NCBI GenBank assembly: GCA_001970955.1
Contig: MPUH01000199.1
Location: 1 to 64,000 of the forward strand
From: Stentor coeruleus
Lineage: Eukaryota; Ciliophora; Heterotrichea; Heterotrichida; Stentoridae
Length of the DNA stretch: 64,000 nt
Direction: 5' to 3'
Position 1 is the first letter of the stretch. Each line of letters opens with the position of its first letter. Positions 11,017 through 21,930 of the stretch are shown here, piece after piece. Made by a program: the position numbers and the translations under genes. Under the pieces are notes generated by a model, which did no database searches, was not told where the DNA came from, and saw only the letters and a list, made by a program, of their open reading frames with translations.

Positions 11017-13059
11017 AAAATGTTTAAGTAATTTTTTTATGGAAATCTTTAATGGCTAGAATATTCTGTTGGAAGATGTATGGTGCCAGCTTAAAATTTT
11101 CTTTTTGATTTATTTGCTATAATTCTTTTATAAGATTGCAAGGCTTTTTTGCGATTTTTTAAGGAATTAATTGGCAAATTAAGAATTTTTTAAAATGTTA
11201 GGTCTATCTTCATAAATACTATTACAATCTTTCGGAAATTTTTAGTAAGATGCTCTCAGAGAAAAGATTTTTTTATTTGTAGCATCAATGGGTTTTAGTT
11301 TTTTGAAGATGGCTTGAGAATTTTGTAAACTTTGTGCATTTTAGAAATTAAAGCTTTAAGTGGTTTCTATTTGAATTAAATAGATAGATCACCGTACTAA
11401 AATTCTCAAAAAATCTAAGAGGATATCATGCTTTTTTTGCATTTAATTCGAACATTATAATCGATTTCGTCTCCTATGAAGAGAATCTATTTTTAACTTC
11501 ACTTTCATTGAAACCTTTATCATTCACTTTCTTAATTTTTTAGATTTATAACTACTTCAATTGTTGTTTCGTCAATTCTTTGTTTGCTCTTATGATTGGC
11601 TCTACTGATCCATGACTAGTTCTTGCTGGTCTATGGCTAGTCCGTACCTGACCACTTTACTTACTTAATAAGCGCAATTTATGAATCTTATAGTCTCTAA
11701 CATAAAGCATTCAAAATTAGCTTTGAACATATAGTTTAGATTTCATTCATCAAACCGAAACTTTTAAAAATTATTTTTCTAACAAAAATTAGCTAATGAA
11801 ATAACTAACTCTCATATTTTGTGGATTAATGCATGATAAAAATATGAACAACAGAAAGAAATGGGATCAATATGTAATCCATATCTAGGAAGATGAATAA
11901 TTTTATAAAAATTATATAATAATTCTAGTCGAATGCTGATATAGTCACATGAATTGATCAACGCGAAAAAATGTGACTTAAATAGTTTTGTGATTATATC
12001 GATATTAAGTATGCTTCCTAATAATCTCAGGTATTCTAAAAGAAATGTCTAGTGCTTTACTTTATCTAAATTTAACAGTTTGCTTTTACTTCATCTAAAT
12101 ATTTTTTTGAATTAATCTCTTTTTATCAGCAATATCTTGTTGCTATAAAAAGCGCGATTCAGTCTCAAAATAGTAATTCCTTCAGCTATTGAAATTAAAT
12201 GGATTTCTCTTCATCTTATGAAGCTGAGCTTAGTAAAGTTCTAAACACTAATAACTCAGCAAATTCAAAAGTTCTCTAGATAATTAGACAAAACTGTATT
12301 TTATATTAATTTTGCAAATTGATTTTTTCCACTATTTTCATTTTTTCTACCTTCTATATAGTAATGCATAATAAATTTACTTTTCCAACAATTGATGCTA
12401 TTTTATGCAGAAGCATTTTCTTATGTTTTAGCACATAATAAAGTTGCATTTTTAAGTAAAGTAAAATAATTTTTGTGCTATTGATAGCTTTTTGCTCCTA
12501 GAAATAAAAATATTTAGAAATCCATCATCAATATATGAAAGTTATTATTTCTTTAGTTTCCCCTTTAAAATGAATTTCATTGACAAACTTAAAAATTTTC
12601 TTTTTTTACGAAGATTTAGAAATAGTTGCGCAATCAATATTAAAATGACCGCTGATTTATCTGCGTATCAATTGCAATTCCTCACACTGAAACATAACAA
12701 TATCTGTTTCTATTGATAGCTAAATATATTAGCAAAATTTGGGTGGTTTTAACGGGATAATATCGATTATTAAAAAAAATTATATTTGATATAGTCACGT
12801 TATAATTTTCCTTATGAAGCGATAGTGACAATAATAGCATGCGACTATACTAGCTTAATGATTGGAAAAAAATACTATCGTCTGGATTAGAAAAGCATAT
12901 AAAATATGGCTAAAGAGATGATGTGCTTATATCAAGATGTGACTATATTAACATCTGACTATATTTCACTTATAAGGAAATTTCTATAACCATATATTTG
13001 TTTGATAAATATTTTTCGCACGGAAAATAATTTCAGCAAAATTGTAGAAAGTGACTAAG
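11017..13059. other. Long spacer upstream of the Myb gene, with clustered TATAGTCAC motifs
   Basis: Two kilobases without a supported gene. The notable content is a short motif, TATAGTCAC or its complement GTGACTATA with small variants, at about 11940, 12790, 12841, 12940 and 12955, and once more inside the Myb coding end near 13696. Partial matches occur at 11971 and 11990. A 74-codon frame at 12492-12716 lacks an ATG start and coding character and is not called. Confidence 0.5.
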
Positions 13060-13737
13060 ATGCAAGTACTGAAGGTGGAAACGCCTATCATAATAATATA
13101 CTCTTCTGATGAATGTTTGGCTGAAGTGGTTATGCAAATTGGCTCAGATGACTGGAATACTGTGGCTGATATCCTTGCTACTAAGCATGGCATCAAAATG
13201 AGAAGTAGCAAAAAATGCAGGGAAAGGTGGATGAATCATCTGAAACCTGAAGTGACAAAACAAGCATGGACTGAAGATGAGACTAAAATAATTTTCCGCT
13301 TCCAAGCATTTTACGGGAACCAGTGGACTGAGATTGCTAAATTCTTACCTGGCCGGACAGATAATTCAGTGAAGAACTTCTTTTACAGCACTCTTAAAAG
13401 AAAAATTCGCAGCTACAACCATTCTAAGCCTATAGAAGAACAAATTAAACTTAGCATTAATGAAGTCTCACTTGATCATGAACTGACTAAAAAAATTCTC
13501 AAGACAAGTGGCAACCATAAGTTTATAAAAACTGCAATTATGTATTAATCATATAGACGCAAGTCTGAAAGACTTCGCAAAAAAGTAAAAAAAGGCCAAA
13601 ATCTCCCTAAAGTGCGCTTTGGAAGTGAAATTCCTGACAGTATGTCTAATTTAGACATGCTCGCATGTGAACAGGCAAATTTCAATTTTTCCAAATATAG
13701 TCACGAATTAAACCCTAATTTGGGGTATAGCAACTAG
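13060..13737 (+). CDS. R2R3-type Myb DNA-binding protein
   Basis: Two-exon gene. A 15-nt intron at 13542-13556 (gtattaatcatatag) hides what would otherwise look like an early TAA. Removing it extends the protein to 220 residues ending at TAG 13735-13737. Residues about 15-65 form the first Myb repeat, with SDDWNTVADIL and then KCRERWMNHL. Residues about 68-115 form the second repeat, WTEDETKIIFRF...WTEIAKFLPGRTDNSVKNFF, with the three spaced Trp/Phe residues and the GRTDN recognition-helix signature. The first repeat lacks its leading Trp. The C-terminal tail is basic, then Asn/Ser-rich. I use the ATG at 13060; the open frame begins three codons earlier at GTG. It is probably a nuclear transcription factor. 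The TATAGTCAC-like motifs cluster around this gene. Confidence 0.9.
13542..13556 (+). other. 15-nt intron in Myb gene
   Basis: Sequence gtattaatcatatag, phase 2; retention gives ATG TAT TAA. The downstream frame stays open for 60 further codons only if this is spliced. Confidence 0.93.
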
Positions 13738-15739
13738 GTATTGCATGAAGGAATATGGCTTAAGGTAGTAAGAATAGTTTATGTCAAAATATAAAGTAAA
13801 ACCATGCAGAGAGTAATTTAATCTTCATCAGCCATTAGTGCATGCTTAAGACTTGAATGAAATGGCAAATACATTTTAGAAAATTGATTATACTCTTATA
13901 ATTGACTAATTTTATTATATGCCAAATTAATCTAGAAGATTTTCTCAGATAATTTAAAATTTTCTTTTTTTGAGTTTGAAATTTTTTTTGGTTATATTAT
14001 TAATCCTTTGGAGTGAGGTATGCAGAAGGGTATGAAGATAAGAAGACAATTTGATGTGCTTTGTGTATAGTCTAGGCGATTAATGGCATAAATTAAAATT
14101 ATGATTCGCGAGGGTTTTTAGAATGTTTGAGGATAATAAATCATGCTTTATCCAAAATTTTAAAAGTGTATATAAAATACCTTAGTTATATATAAAAGAA
14201 AAAATGTTTGCTGTTTATAAAGCTGTTTGAAAGTGTTAAGGAAGAGGTATGATTTGAACTTAGATTTCTGTAAAAATATTGAATATTTAGTAGCTGTCAA
14301 ATCTATAAGATAAATATATAATTATAAATAGTACAGGCTTCGTATTTCAATTATTTCAATATATGAACACTTTATTCAGGTATTTTTCTAAAAATAAATC
14401 TTATTAATTTATTATATATTTAATGCTATTAAGAACTAATTCTAAATTTCACCTTATATTAAGTATAAGTGTTTCTGCAACTTTCTTTATCTTTTTATTA
14501 TGCCCCTCTCTTCTTTTTGATTTATAAAAGTTTTTCTTATTTTTCTGAGTAATGAATTCACTTCCTGAATTAATCCTTCAAAATTTTTGATGATTTATTG
14601 TAGGCTTTTGCCTTCAAGTATTAAAGTCACTCTCTGAATATAATACTTGAAAGATCTAAATATAGCAATATTAAAAACTAAACAAAAAGCGAATAAAATA
14701 AATCAGGCTAAAATATAATCTTCAAGAACTTTGATACATTTTTTGAGTTTTTAAAAAGAATTTTTTATACAAAAAATACAGCATAGTAAATATCAAGTAT
14801 GCTTCCAATTAGGAATATATGCTAGATTAATTAAGAGTGATGAATATATAAATTATTTACTTGTAACAAGGTGATTATAGAATATTAAAAATCAACTTGA
14901 GATTTTCGTAAAATTATTATAAAATATCATAGCTAGTAAGAAAGATAAGATTTTAAATTATTATTTGGGAATTCATTCGAAAAAGCTCTGAAGAAAATTA
15001 ACAGATATGAAATGTATTTTTAACTTTAAAATATCTGCAGACACTTGTGATTTACCTATTATAATTATTAGAGAGTGTTTCACTTCCCACTTGAATTTTT
15101 TTCTTTAAATACTAGTTTCAAAAATTATTAGCAAAATAAGCACTACTTATATATTTTTCAATCACATTTAACTTCTAAACATATTTCCCCATAGTTTTGT
15201 ATTAATGCTTGGCATTTTATATAACAATTTCAAGGTATATTAAATAATTTAACTATATGCTATAAACAGTAGTAATGTATAAAAGGAAGAGTTAATGTAT
15301 ATATAGCAACTCTAAAAAATATACATAATTGTTTTAAGTCCTATTATATATTGGCATTGCAACTGTTATTTTTTGCAAACTTTGCTATTATGTATAAAGA
15401 ATAAATTTATTTTATCATACATTTGATAATTTTTTTGTATTTTGCTAGTATAACAAAATTAGGTTTTAAGATAACTAAAATAAACAAAATATATACCATC
15501 TTATTCATATTATTAATTTCTACCTTAAAATTTTAAGTACACAAATTTTGATTTTACTGAACAAAAAAATAAATCTTTTGCATGATAATTTAGTTTTAAA
15601 TTGAAAGTCTATGTTAGTAACAAATAATTATTTACAATTCACAAAATGCATAAATTACAAATATCTTGCTAAGTAGCGATAAAATTTAAAATTATAATTC
15701 CAAATTAAGAATAAACTCACTTACTAATATGGATGCATA
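13738..15739. other. Gene-poor spacer
   Basis: Two kilobases of AT-rich DNA with no open frame of interest on either strand and no recognised RNA gene. Confidence 0.5.
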
Positions 15740-16070
15740 CCATAAAGTGGTATAGCTAAGAGCCTTATTCATTTTGAGAGTTTCTATCTAGTGCTAATTA
15801 GGTCTCTGTTGAAATATCGCATTATCCTCTCAAGGTTTTTGGTGCATATTGGCTAACCTAAGACAAGAAGTCTAAGCAGGTGGCAGAATCACCTTTTTTC
15901 TAGGGAATGGTTGTTTATGGGGGATAGCCAAAGTATAAAAGATGCACTCTTTGAAGCCTTCAAGACCAATGTCCCTAAGTCCAAAAGACTTGAAAGAAAA
16001 CCCGGTAGTCTTCCATCCTCTGCCAAAGAAAATGTTGATCACAGTAAACTGGGCAAAGGGAGTTGATGAA
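15740..16070 (+). other. GC-richer island with a 69-codon open frame (possible gene relic)
   Basis: Base composition and complexity rise sharply relative to both sides. The plus frame 15857-16066 is open and reads like protein (RWQNHLFSREWLFMGDSQ and a basic tail PKSKRLERKPGSL), ending TGA. The same frame upstream (from about 15750) is also readable but separated by one TAA. It has no ATG in a good position and no 15-nt intron that would join it. It could be the remnant of a gene, an exon of something divergent, or a structured RNA. I do not recognise it. Confidence 0.4.
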
Positions 16071-17553
16071 AACTAATACAATTGGTTAATGGCAAATTAA
16101 GGTATAGCTAATATAAATTTTCAAAAAAGACATCTAATTGAATTTTAAATATATAATTACTAAGGAGTAAAAAATATTCTTATATAAAGCAAATTGTTGT
16201 ATTAGTCAAGGGAATAAAAATACAAAGTATGAGAAGTAAAACTCAAGCTTTAAAAAGTGAAATATCTAAGCCCATAATGTATACTATCGAAAAATGATGG
16301 AATAAATTATAATGCTATCTGTAAAGTAAGTCTCAAAATGTATTACTCTAATTTAGAATGAGTATAATAATACTCTAATTTCATTTTATTTGAAAGATTG
16401 ATAATAAGCCTAATGAAATTTGCTAATGATAATCTTATAGTTGGAATAATTAAGTAAAATTTAAATACCCAAAGGGTTACTGATACTTTTTTTTGGTAAT
16501 TCAACTTAAAAGCACTTTTATTGAATAGATTGCATGATATTATAAGCAAAATAATAAGCAGTGTCTTAATCGCAGAGTAAGTTTTAAATATAAAGAGTAA
16601 AGGGAAATTTAGAGCAGATTGAGTTAAAATAAGGGAAATTTTAAGGTTTGCCTTCGCTTCATAGGTTGAAGTCTTGCTAATTTTATAAAGAAAGTAAAAT
16701 CTCTTTAATCGTTCTTGACTACTACCAAAAATCAAGTATAGTATCTTAATAATAAAATTTTAGCACATAATTAGAGCTTTTAAACTTAAAATCTTAGATA
16801 TTATTTGAAATTGTATATTTTATATGGGGTAGAGCTAGAAAGGAAAAATTTTAGCAGATCCTGCTTTTGTGTAATTTAATATGATGCTTAAACTTAAATT
16901 TATACTTTAGTTTATGAGAATTTTTAACTCAAATTGAATATAAGTCCTGAAGACTTCAACTCAAAAAAGAATAATGAATATTAAAGAACTTTATTAGCTA
17001 TTAAAGAATATTTTAGTAATTATATTCTATCTTGATTAAAGTTCTTTTGAGAGGATACAATTTGCTAAGGATTTTTGCATGATTAAATCTTAAAAAGTTT
17101 TAAAATAGTTGTTCAGATCAACTTTATTTTGATATTCTAGTTAAATCGAAAAAATTTTTCAAATATGGTAAAAATTACTAGAAATAAACGGGGAAATTTG
17201 TTTTTCGAAATTTGAATTATGTACGATTTCTTATATATAATATTAAAATCTTAAAGCAAATTTGTATTTAAAACCTTTATATACTAATTCTAAACGTATA
17301 ATATAATCAAAGCATGCACAAACTGTTATTTGTATTTTATGCATACTTATTATTGTATTGGATGCATAAAAGGACTTATTATAAAAGCAACCTTAGCGTG
17401 TGCTCTGCATCATTATTTCTCAATTGCGATTATTTTAACTGAAAGTCTTAAGAATGGATTTATTGATTCTTATAAATTTTTAGTAATTCAGTGGTTTGTC
17501 AACTTTGGAGAGATTAAGCAAGACGATTTAATTTTAAAGGTCTTTTAAATTTT
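16071..17553. other. Gene-poor spacer
   Basis: Two marginal frames exist: a 130-codon minus-strand frame at 16343-16735, hydrophobic and without an upstream ATG, and a plus-strand frame from ATG 17339 to 17548 of 69 codons. Neither has recognisable domains and I do not promote them to genes. Confidence 0.4.
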
Positions 17554-17895
17554 CTAAACTGCAGAATTATTATCTATTGAAGTTGCTTGGATAAGACTCT
17601 CTTTATATTTTTTCCCATGAATTCGTCGATGTAAAGTTAATTGGCTCAACTGTCTGAATTTTTTTCCACAATAGGTGCATTTGTAAGGTTTAATCCCAGA
17701 GTGTATAAACATATGCTCTCTTAAGTTCTTTTTGCATACCAGTGAAATTCCGCACACTTTGCACATAAATAGATTCGATTTTAAATGTCTGATGGAAAAG
17801 TGCCGCTTTAGGTTGAACTTGTTTTTGTATTCTTTCATGCACCCTTCTATTGCACAGCTATATATAACCACTCTAAATTCTTGAATATTGTTCAT
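17554..17895 (-). CDS. Small C2H2 zinc-finger protein (three fingers)
   Basis: 113-residue protein with three tandem C2H2 fingers filling most of its length. Finger 1 is C-x4-C...H-x4-H starting CAIEGCMKEY. Finger 2 is CKVCGISLVCKKNLREHMFIH-like in spacing. Finger 3 is C-x2-C...H-x3-H with CTYCGKKF and LTLHRRIH. The linker SGIKPYKC between fingers 2 and 3 is close to the TGEKPYxC consensus, which favours DNA binding. The C-terminal 15 residues are polar. The start is an ATG at 17895, the stop TAG, and there is no intron. It is presumably a nuclear regulator; the target is unknown. Confidence 0.85.
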   Translation of the reverse strand: MNNIQEFRVVIYSCAIEGCMKEYKNKFNLKRHFSIRHLKSNLFMCKVCGISLVCKKNLREHMFIHSGIKPYKCTYCGKKFRQLSQLTLHRRIHGKKYKESLIQATSIDNNSAV

Positions 17896-18760
17896 TTATA
17901 TACAAGCATATTTAGGAAAATTATCTCATATTGCATTTGGATAACCAAAAAAATGTTTATATTTTATTCATTTTGGATTGAGGAAAGTACCATATATTAA
18001 TTATAAGTAATTATTCAATTTTTTAAACCCTGCTTTAAATAATTGTTGATGAAAGATTTTTCATACAGTAATCAAATTATAATTATCTTACTGTCCTAAT
18101 GAAATTTGCATCTAAGATTTTAAGTTTTATACTAGTTGTTAAGGGCTATATCATTATTCTTATGATAATCGATTGCAATCATAAACACAAAAATTATATT
18201 CAGAAATATGGTAAATATCGAATTTCTTAGATTTTTGATTTCACTAAAAATTCATTTTTATAGTTAAACTTCAAAAATCCTAAACTTGAGTTGAAAGAAA
18301 TTGCAACTAATAATGAATACGCAAAAGAGAATTATAATATTATCAAGAAAATACAAAGCATCAATCTGAAAGTTTTATTCAAAACTTATGTTAAAATCAG
18401 ATGACTACTCAAAATATATAAAAAACTGAAGAGTATATTCAATTCGATACAAACGCTAGAGAACCAGTCTCAAGCTAATATTTTGAAAAGCACTTAAGGA
18501 CATAAAAAAAGTGCATCTACAAGAAACAAAATGAAATTAAAGATAAATACAAATGAGATTATAAAATTAAAGGGGAAACTATTTCAAGCTTACCAAATAT
18601 ATTGATAAGGAAATTTTTGATATTTCTAGCTGATATGACAAACAAATAAATGACGATATGCCACAGTACTTAAAAAGCTCTATCAAAATTCGCTATTTCT
18701 TTGGTTTCATTAAAATATACAAATATTTTAAACTTTCGTAGGAATTTAAACCATTATAAT
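17896..18760. other. Spacer upstream of the long coiled-coil gene
   Basis: No supported gene. A short coding-like stretch just before the coiled-coil gene, about 18655-18740, runs to a TAG in a different frame and may be a relic. The coiled-coil frame itself opens at TTG 18701, but the first ATG is at 18761. Confidence 0.35.
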
Positions 18761-21700
18761 ATGAAGCATGAATTAGACAACCTGCCAACTGAAGAAAGCA
18801 TCCCACATTCTCCTGAAGTTATTTCACCAACATTCAAAAATAGCCTTTCTCGTTTTAATCTTGGGAATATGCGACGTGAAGAGCTGCTAAAATTTACACT
18901 GCAAGAAGCTGAAAATAAATTGCAAATTGTTCAAGACCAAAGAAGAGTCATACGTGGAACACTTAAAGAAAAGTCTAATATTATCCTACATAAAATACAG
19001 AAAAATCGTGAAGATATTGAAAGAGTAGAAAAGCAAATTGAAAAACTAGAAATCGGTTCAGCTAATATGACTAATGCGATAAAAAAACATAATCAGTTAA
19101 AGGTTGAAGCTTTTAAAGTTGCCTTAAAACCTTTACAAGATGTTATTGAAATGCTTGAGGTTAGTAAATTGGAATGTGAGAAGTCAATTGAGGATATTGA
19201 TGAGAAATTAAATGTTTTAAGTAAGTCTGAAAATGAATATACTGAACAGTTAGAAGAAAAAAAAGCTGAAGAAAATGCGATTATGAATCAGAAAAAGGGA
19301 TTGATAAATTCTTTGGAGGATATGGAGGACAGTCATCCGTGGGATTATAAAGAATTTATTAAGGATAAAGAAACTAAAGAAACACTTGTTAAAATAAGGG
19401 AACAGAAAAAAGCTCAAGTTATGAATTTGAATGAAATTGATAAAATAATCTCAGATTTAAATAATCAAAGTGAAATATTATCTAGAGATATTGATTCATT
19501 AAGAAGCCATAAGTTTTCTACTGAGTCCCTCAGTAAAAATGAAATTGAACTTATTCAACTTGAAGAATTCCTAAACCTCCAATGCAAAACATTTGCTGGA
19601 CCTAAACTAAGCGAGATTATCCAAGAACTCTGCACTCTTGGCAACTTCCCTGTTAACCAAATGATATTCAAAGAACAGTTCAGAATTATAGAACAAATAG
19701 AATTAGAAATGATAGAAAGTGCAAAGACTGAACAGGAAAACTATGAAAGCAAAATTGCTGAACTCAGTAAAAACATAGAAGAACTTGAAGTCGAAATCTA
19801 TGCAATGATAAGTGTTCAACAAAGCGACCATGCGTTAGAAAAAAAGCTCAGAAAAGCTCGTAAAGAGCTTGAAGATACAAGACAAAAAGCAGATTGGTTT
19901 ATGAATGACCACAACTCAAAAATCCAAATGATAGGCAAATGGAAATGTGATAATAGAAATATTTTACTCATAAAAGATACAGCCAGAATCCCAACAGATG
20001 AGCAAGTTGTAGAAGAGTTTTACAATAGGCTCAAACCTTATGTTCAAAATCCGGAGCATTGGAGGGCAATGGAAAGTGTTATTGTCAGATATTGTGAAAA
20101 AGCTAAGGAAAGAGATAGCATGCAAGATGCTATATCACAGCAGAAATTTAGAGATAATGGGCTTATAGAGTCGAAATGTGAAACTTTAAAAAGAGTTAGA
20201 GCTATTAAAACTTCAAAAGAAAGTGAAAGAGCTATTATGCGAAGGGAATTAGAAAGCATTTTAGTTAAAGAGAAAAAAACTTTAAAGGAACTTGAGAACT
20301 CAAAGTTAGAAGTGGAATCAGCAAGGAAGATTTATTTCAAAGAGCAACTTCAACAGTCTTTATCTGCTAATAGTAACTATAATAGGATACAGAAAACGTA
20401 TGGAGACAAAGCTCTTAAGAAATTCATGGAAAAAGAATCATCAGAAGTAAAGACAAGAATTGATAAAGAAAGAGTTGAAATCAAAGCGAAACTTGAAACT
20501 TTATATATAAGAAAACAGAATTGGGATGAGAGTCAGGAAGCTTTAAAGAAAGAAATCGCAGAAAATATTCAGAGCAAACTTAGTGCGATTCAACATGAAA
20601 AAAATAAATTAAAACATGAAAGGTCGAAGCATGAAAAGGAATTAAAAACGCTTAGTGAAGCTGAAGACGATGCGCATTCTAAGCTTAATGACTTAGCAGA
20701 AGTTAAAAGAAATGAGCTGGTAAAGAGTGCTAAAAAAGTTGCAACAACTCATGGTGGGGAAAGAGGAGGGAAAATTGAGCAGCTCTATGCTTTAAGGCAT
20801 AAAAAAGAGTCTGAAATTTGTGATTTGGAAGCTGAGCTTATAAAGCTTGAAGGAAGCCTTCGGGACAAAGAAACATCGGCAGAACTTGAGATTATCAAAC
20901 TTAAAGGTCGAATTCAAAACCTTAATGTTGAGCTGTCTGAGATTGAAAAAAAGAACAAAAAAGCTGAAAAACTTGAAAAAACCATAAGCAAAATTGACAT
21001 ATCCCAATCTGATTTTGCTTCAGACCTTGAAATATCATCAGAAGTCAACCCTGCCAGAAAATCAGTCAACGCAAAACAAATTGAATCTCCAGATTCAGGT
21101 AAGGGAATAGTGCAAGAGCCAACAAGCCCAAACAAAAATATAACTGAAGAAGTAAAAGATCATGAAGAGGAAACACAAGATAAGCCTCAGCTCAGAGCCC
21201 TCCAGAAAAATTTGCAAAGCGGAATCACAGAAGAAGATTATTTTTCAGATGTTAGTTCTGAAATCCCATGTCCAACCGAGCCAAAATATAAATACGATGA
21301 CCCTGAAGGGAAAAATAAAGCATTTTTTGATGGAATCATGCCTTTAATTGAAGGAACTATAATATATAAATTATTCAAAGGTAAAAACCTACGAACTTTT
21401 GATCCTTTAGAATCAAGAGTATATACACCGGAAGAATGCGGATATGGCATAAGGAAAATGAAGCTTAATCGGCAGCTGGGGAAAATAGAAATTAGACAAA
21501 TAGGCAAAGCTGGTGTTGAAAGCAGTATAATCACAGATCAAATTGTTTCTATAGTTATCCCATCAATAACTAGTGAAATTATTAAAGCTCGAGGGAAAAA
21601 TATAAATGATGAAGATCATACCCTAGAAAAAAGTGATGAGCACAACAAAATCTATAGAAACATGAAAGCTATGGGTAATATTGAAATTGAAAGCCCAGCA

Positions 21701-21880
21701 TTTATCAGTAAAGCTAAAGAAGCATGTCATTTTCCTTTCTTCATTACTTTGAAAAATGGCAGAGTAGACTTTGTCGCTGAAGGACTTCATGTTTATAGAA
21801 CCTGGCTGACTGGTATTAAAGCCCTTATCAAAAACAAAAGTGACCTAGAAAGACTTAAATTCAGAATCATTCAGATTTAA
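18761..21880 (+). CDS. Large coiled-coil protein with C-terminal PH-like domain
   Basis: 1039-residue protein. After a 60-residue low-complexity N-terminus (PTEESIPHSPEV, Ser/Pro-rich), residues about 70-770 are almost continuous coiled coil, dense in Glu/Lys heptads. A Ser/Pro/Glu-rich linker spans about 780-880. The last 150 residues form a globular region, with FDPLESRVYTPEECGYG, a core of beta-like strands, and an ending HVYRTWLTGIKALI that resembles the C-terminal helix of a PH domain. The architecture (long rod plus lipid- or protein-binding head) suits a cortical, basal-body or Golgi scaffold. I do not recognise an orthologue. ATG 18761 was chosen because the 20 codons upstream start from TTG. 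The stop is TAA. The Dicer-like gene begins 50 bp downstream on the same strand. Confidence 0.82.
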   Translation: MKHELDNLPTEESIPHSPEVISPTFKNSLSRFNLGNMRREELLKFTLQEAENKLQIVQDQRRVIRGTLKEKSNIILHKIQKNREDIERVEKQIEKLEIGSANMTNAIKKHNQLKVEAFKVALKPLQDVIEMLEVSKLECEKSIEDIDEKLNVLSKSENEYTEQLEEKKAEENAIMNQKKGLINSLEDMEDSHPWDYKEFIKDKETKETLVKIREQKKAQVMNLNEIDKIISDLNNQSEILSRDIDSLRSHKFSTESLSKNEIELIQLEEFLNLQCKTFAGPKLSEIIQELCTLGNFPVNQMIFKEQFRIIEQIELEMIESAKTEQENYESKIAELSKNIEELEVEIYAMISVQQSDHALEKKLRKARKELEDTRQKADWFMNDHNSKIQMIGKWKCDNRNILLIKDTARIPTDEQVVEEFYNRLKPYVQNPEHWRAMESVIVRYCEKAKERDSMQDAISQQKFRDNGLIESKCETLKRVRAIKTSKESERAIMRRELESILVKEKKTLKELENSKLEVESARKIYFKEQLQQSLSANSNYNRIQKTYGDKALKKFMEKESSEVKTRIDKERVEIKAKLETLYIRKQNWDESQEALKKEIAENIQSKLSAIQHEKNKLKHERSKHEKELKTLSEAEDDAHSKLNDLAEVKRNELVKSAKKVATTHGGERGGKIEQLYALRHKKESEICDLEAELIKLEGSLRDKETSAELEIIKLKGRIQNLNVELSEIEKKNKKAEKLEKTISKIDISQSDFASDLEISSEVNPARKSVNAKQIESPDSGKGIVQEPTSPNKNITEEVKDHEEETQDKPQLRALQKNLQSGITEEDYFSDVSSEIPCPTEPKYKYDDPEGKNKAFFDGIMPLIEGTIIYKLFKGKNLRTFDPLESRVYTPEECGYGIRKMKLNRQLGKIEIRQIGKAGVESSIITDQIVSIVIPSITSEIIKARGKNINDEDHTLEKSDEHNKIYRNMKAMGNIEIESPAFISKAKEACHFPFFITLKNGRVDFVAEGLHVYRTWLTGIKALIKNKSDLERLKFRIIQI

Positions 21881-21930
21881 ACCATAGGTAATTTAACTTC
21901 TATATCCTCTATACTAGCCCCCCATAATTT

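Noticed and set aside
16343-16735. 130-codon hydrophobic minus-strand frame
   Set aside because: It starts at TTG with no usable ATG, is low in complexity, and no domain is visible; AT-rich spacer often yields such hydrophobic frames.
18655-18740. Short coding-like stretch before the long coiled-coil gene as an extra 5' exon
   Set aside because: It ends at TAG in another frame and no 15-nt intron joins it to the gene; may be a relic but cannot be supported.
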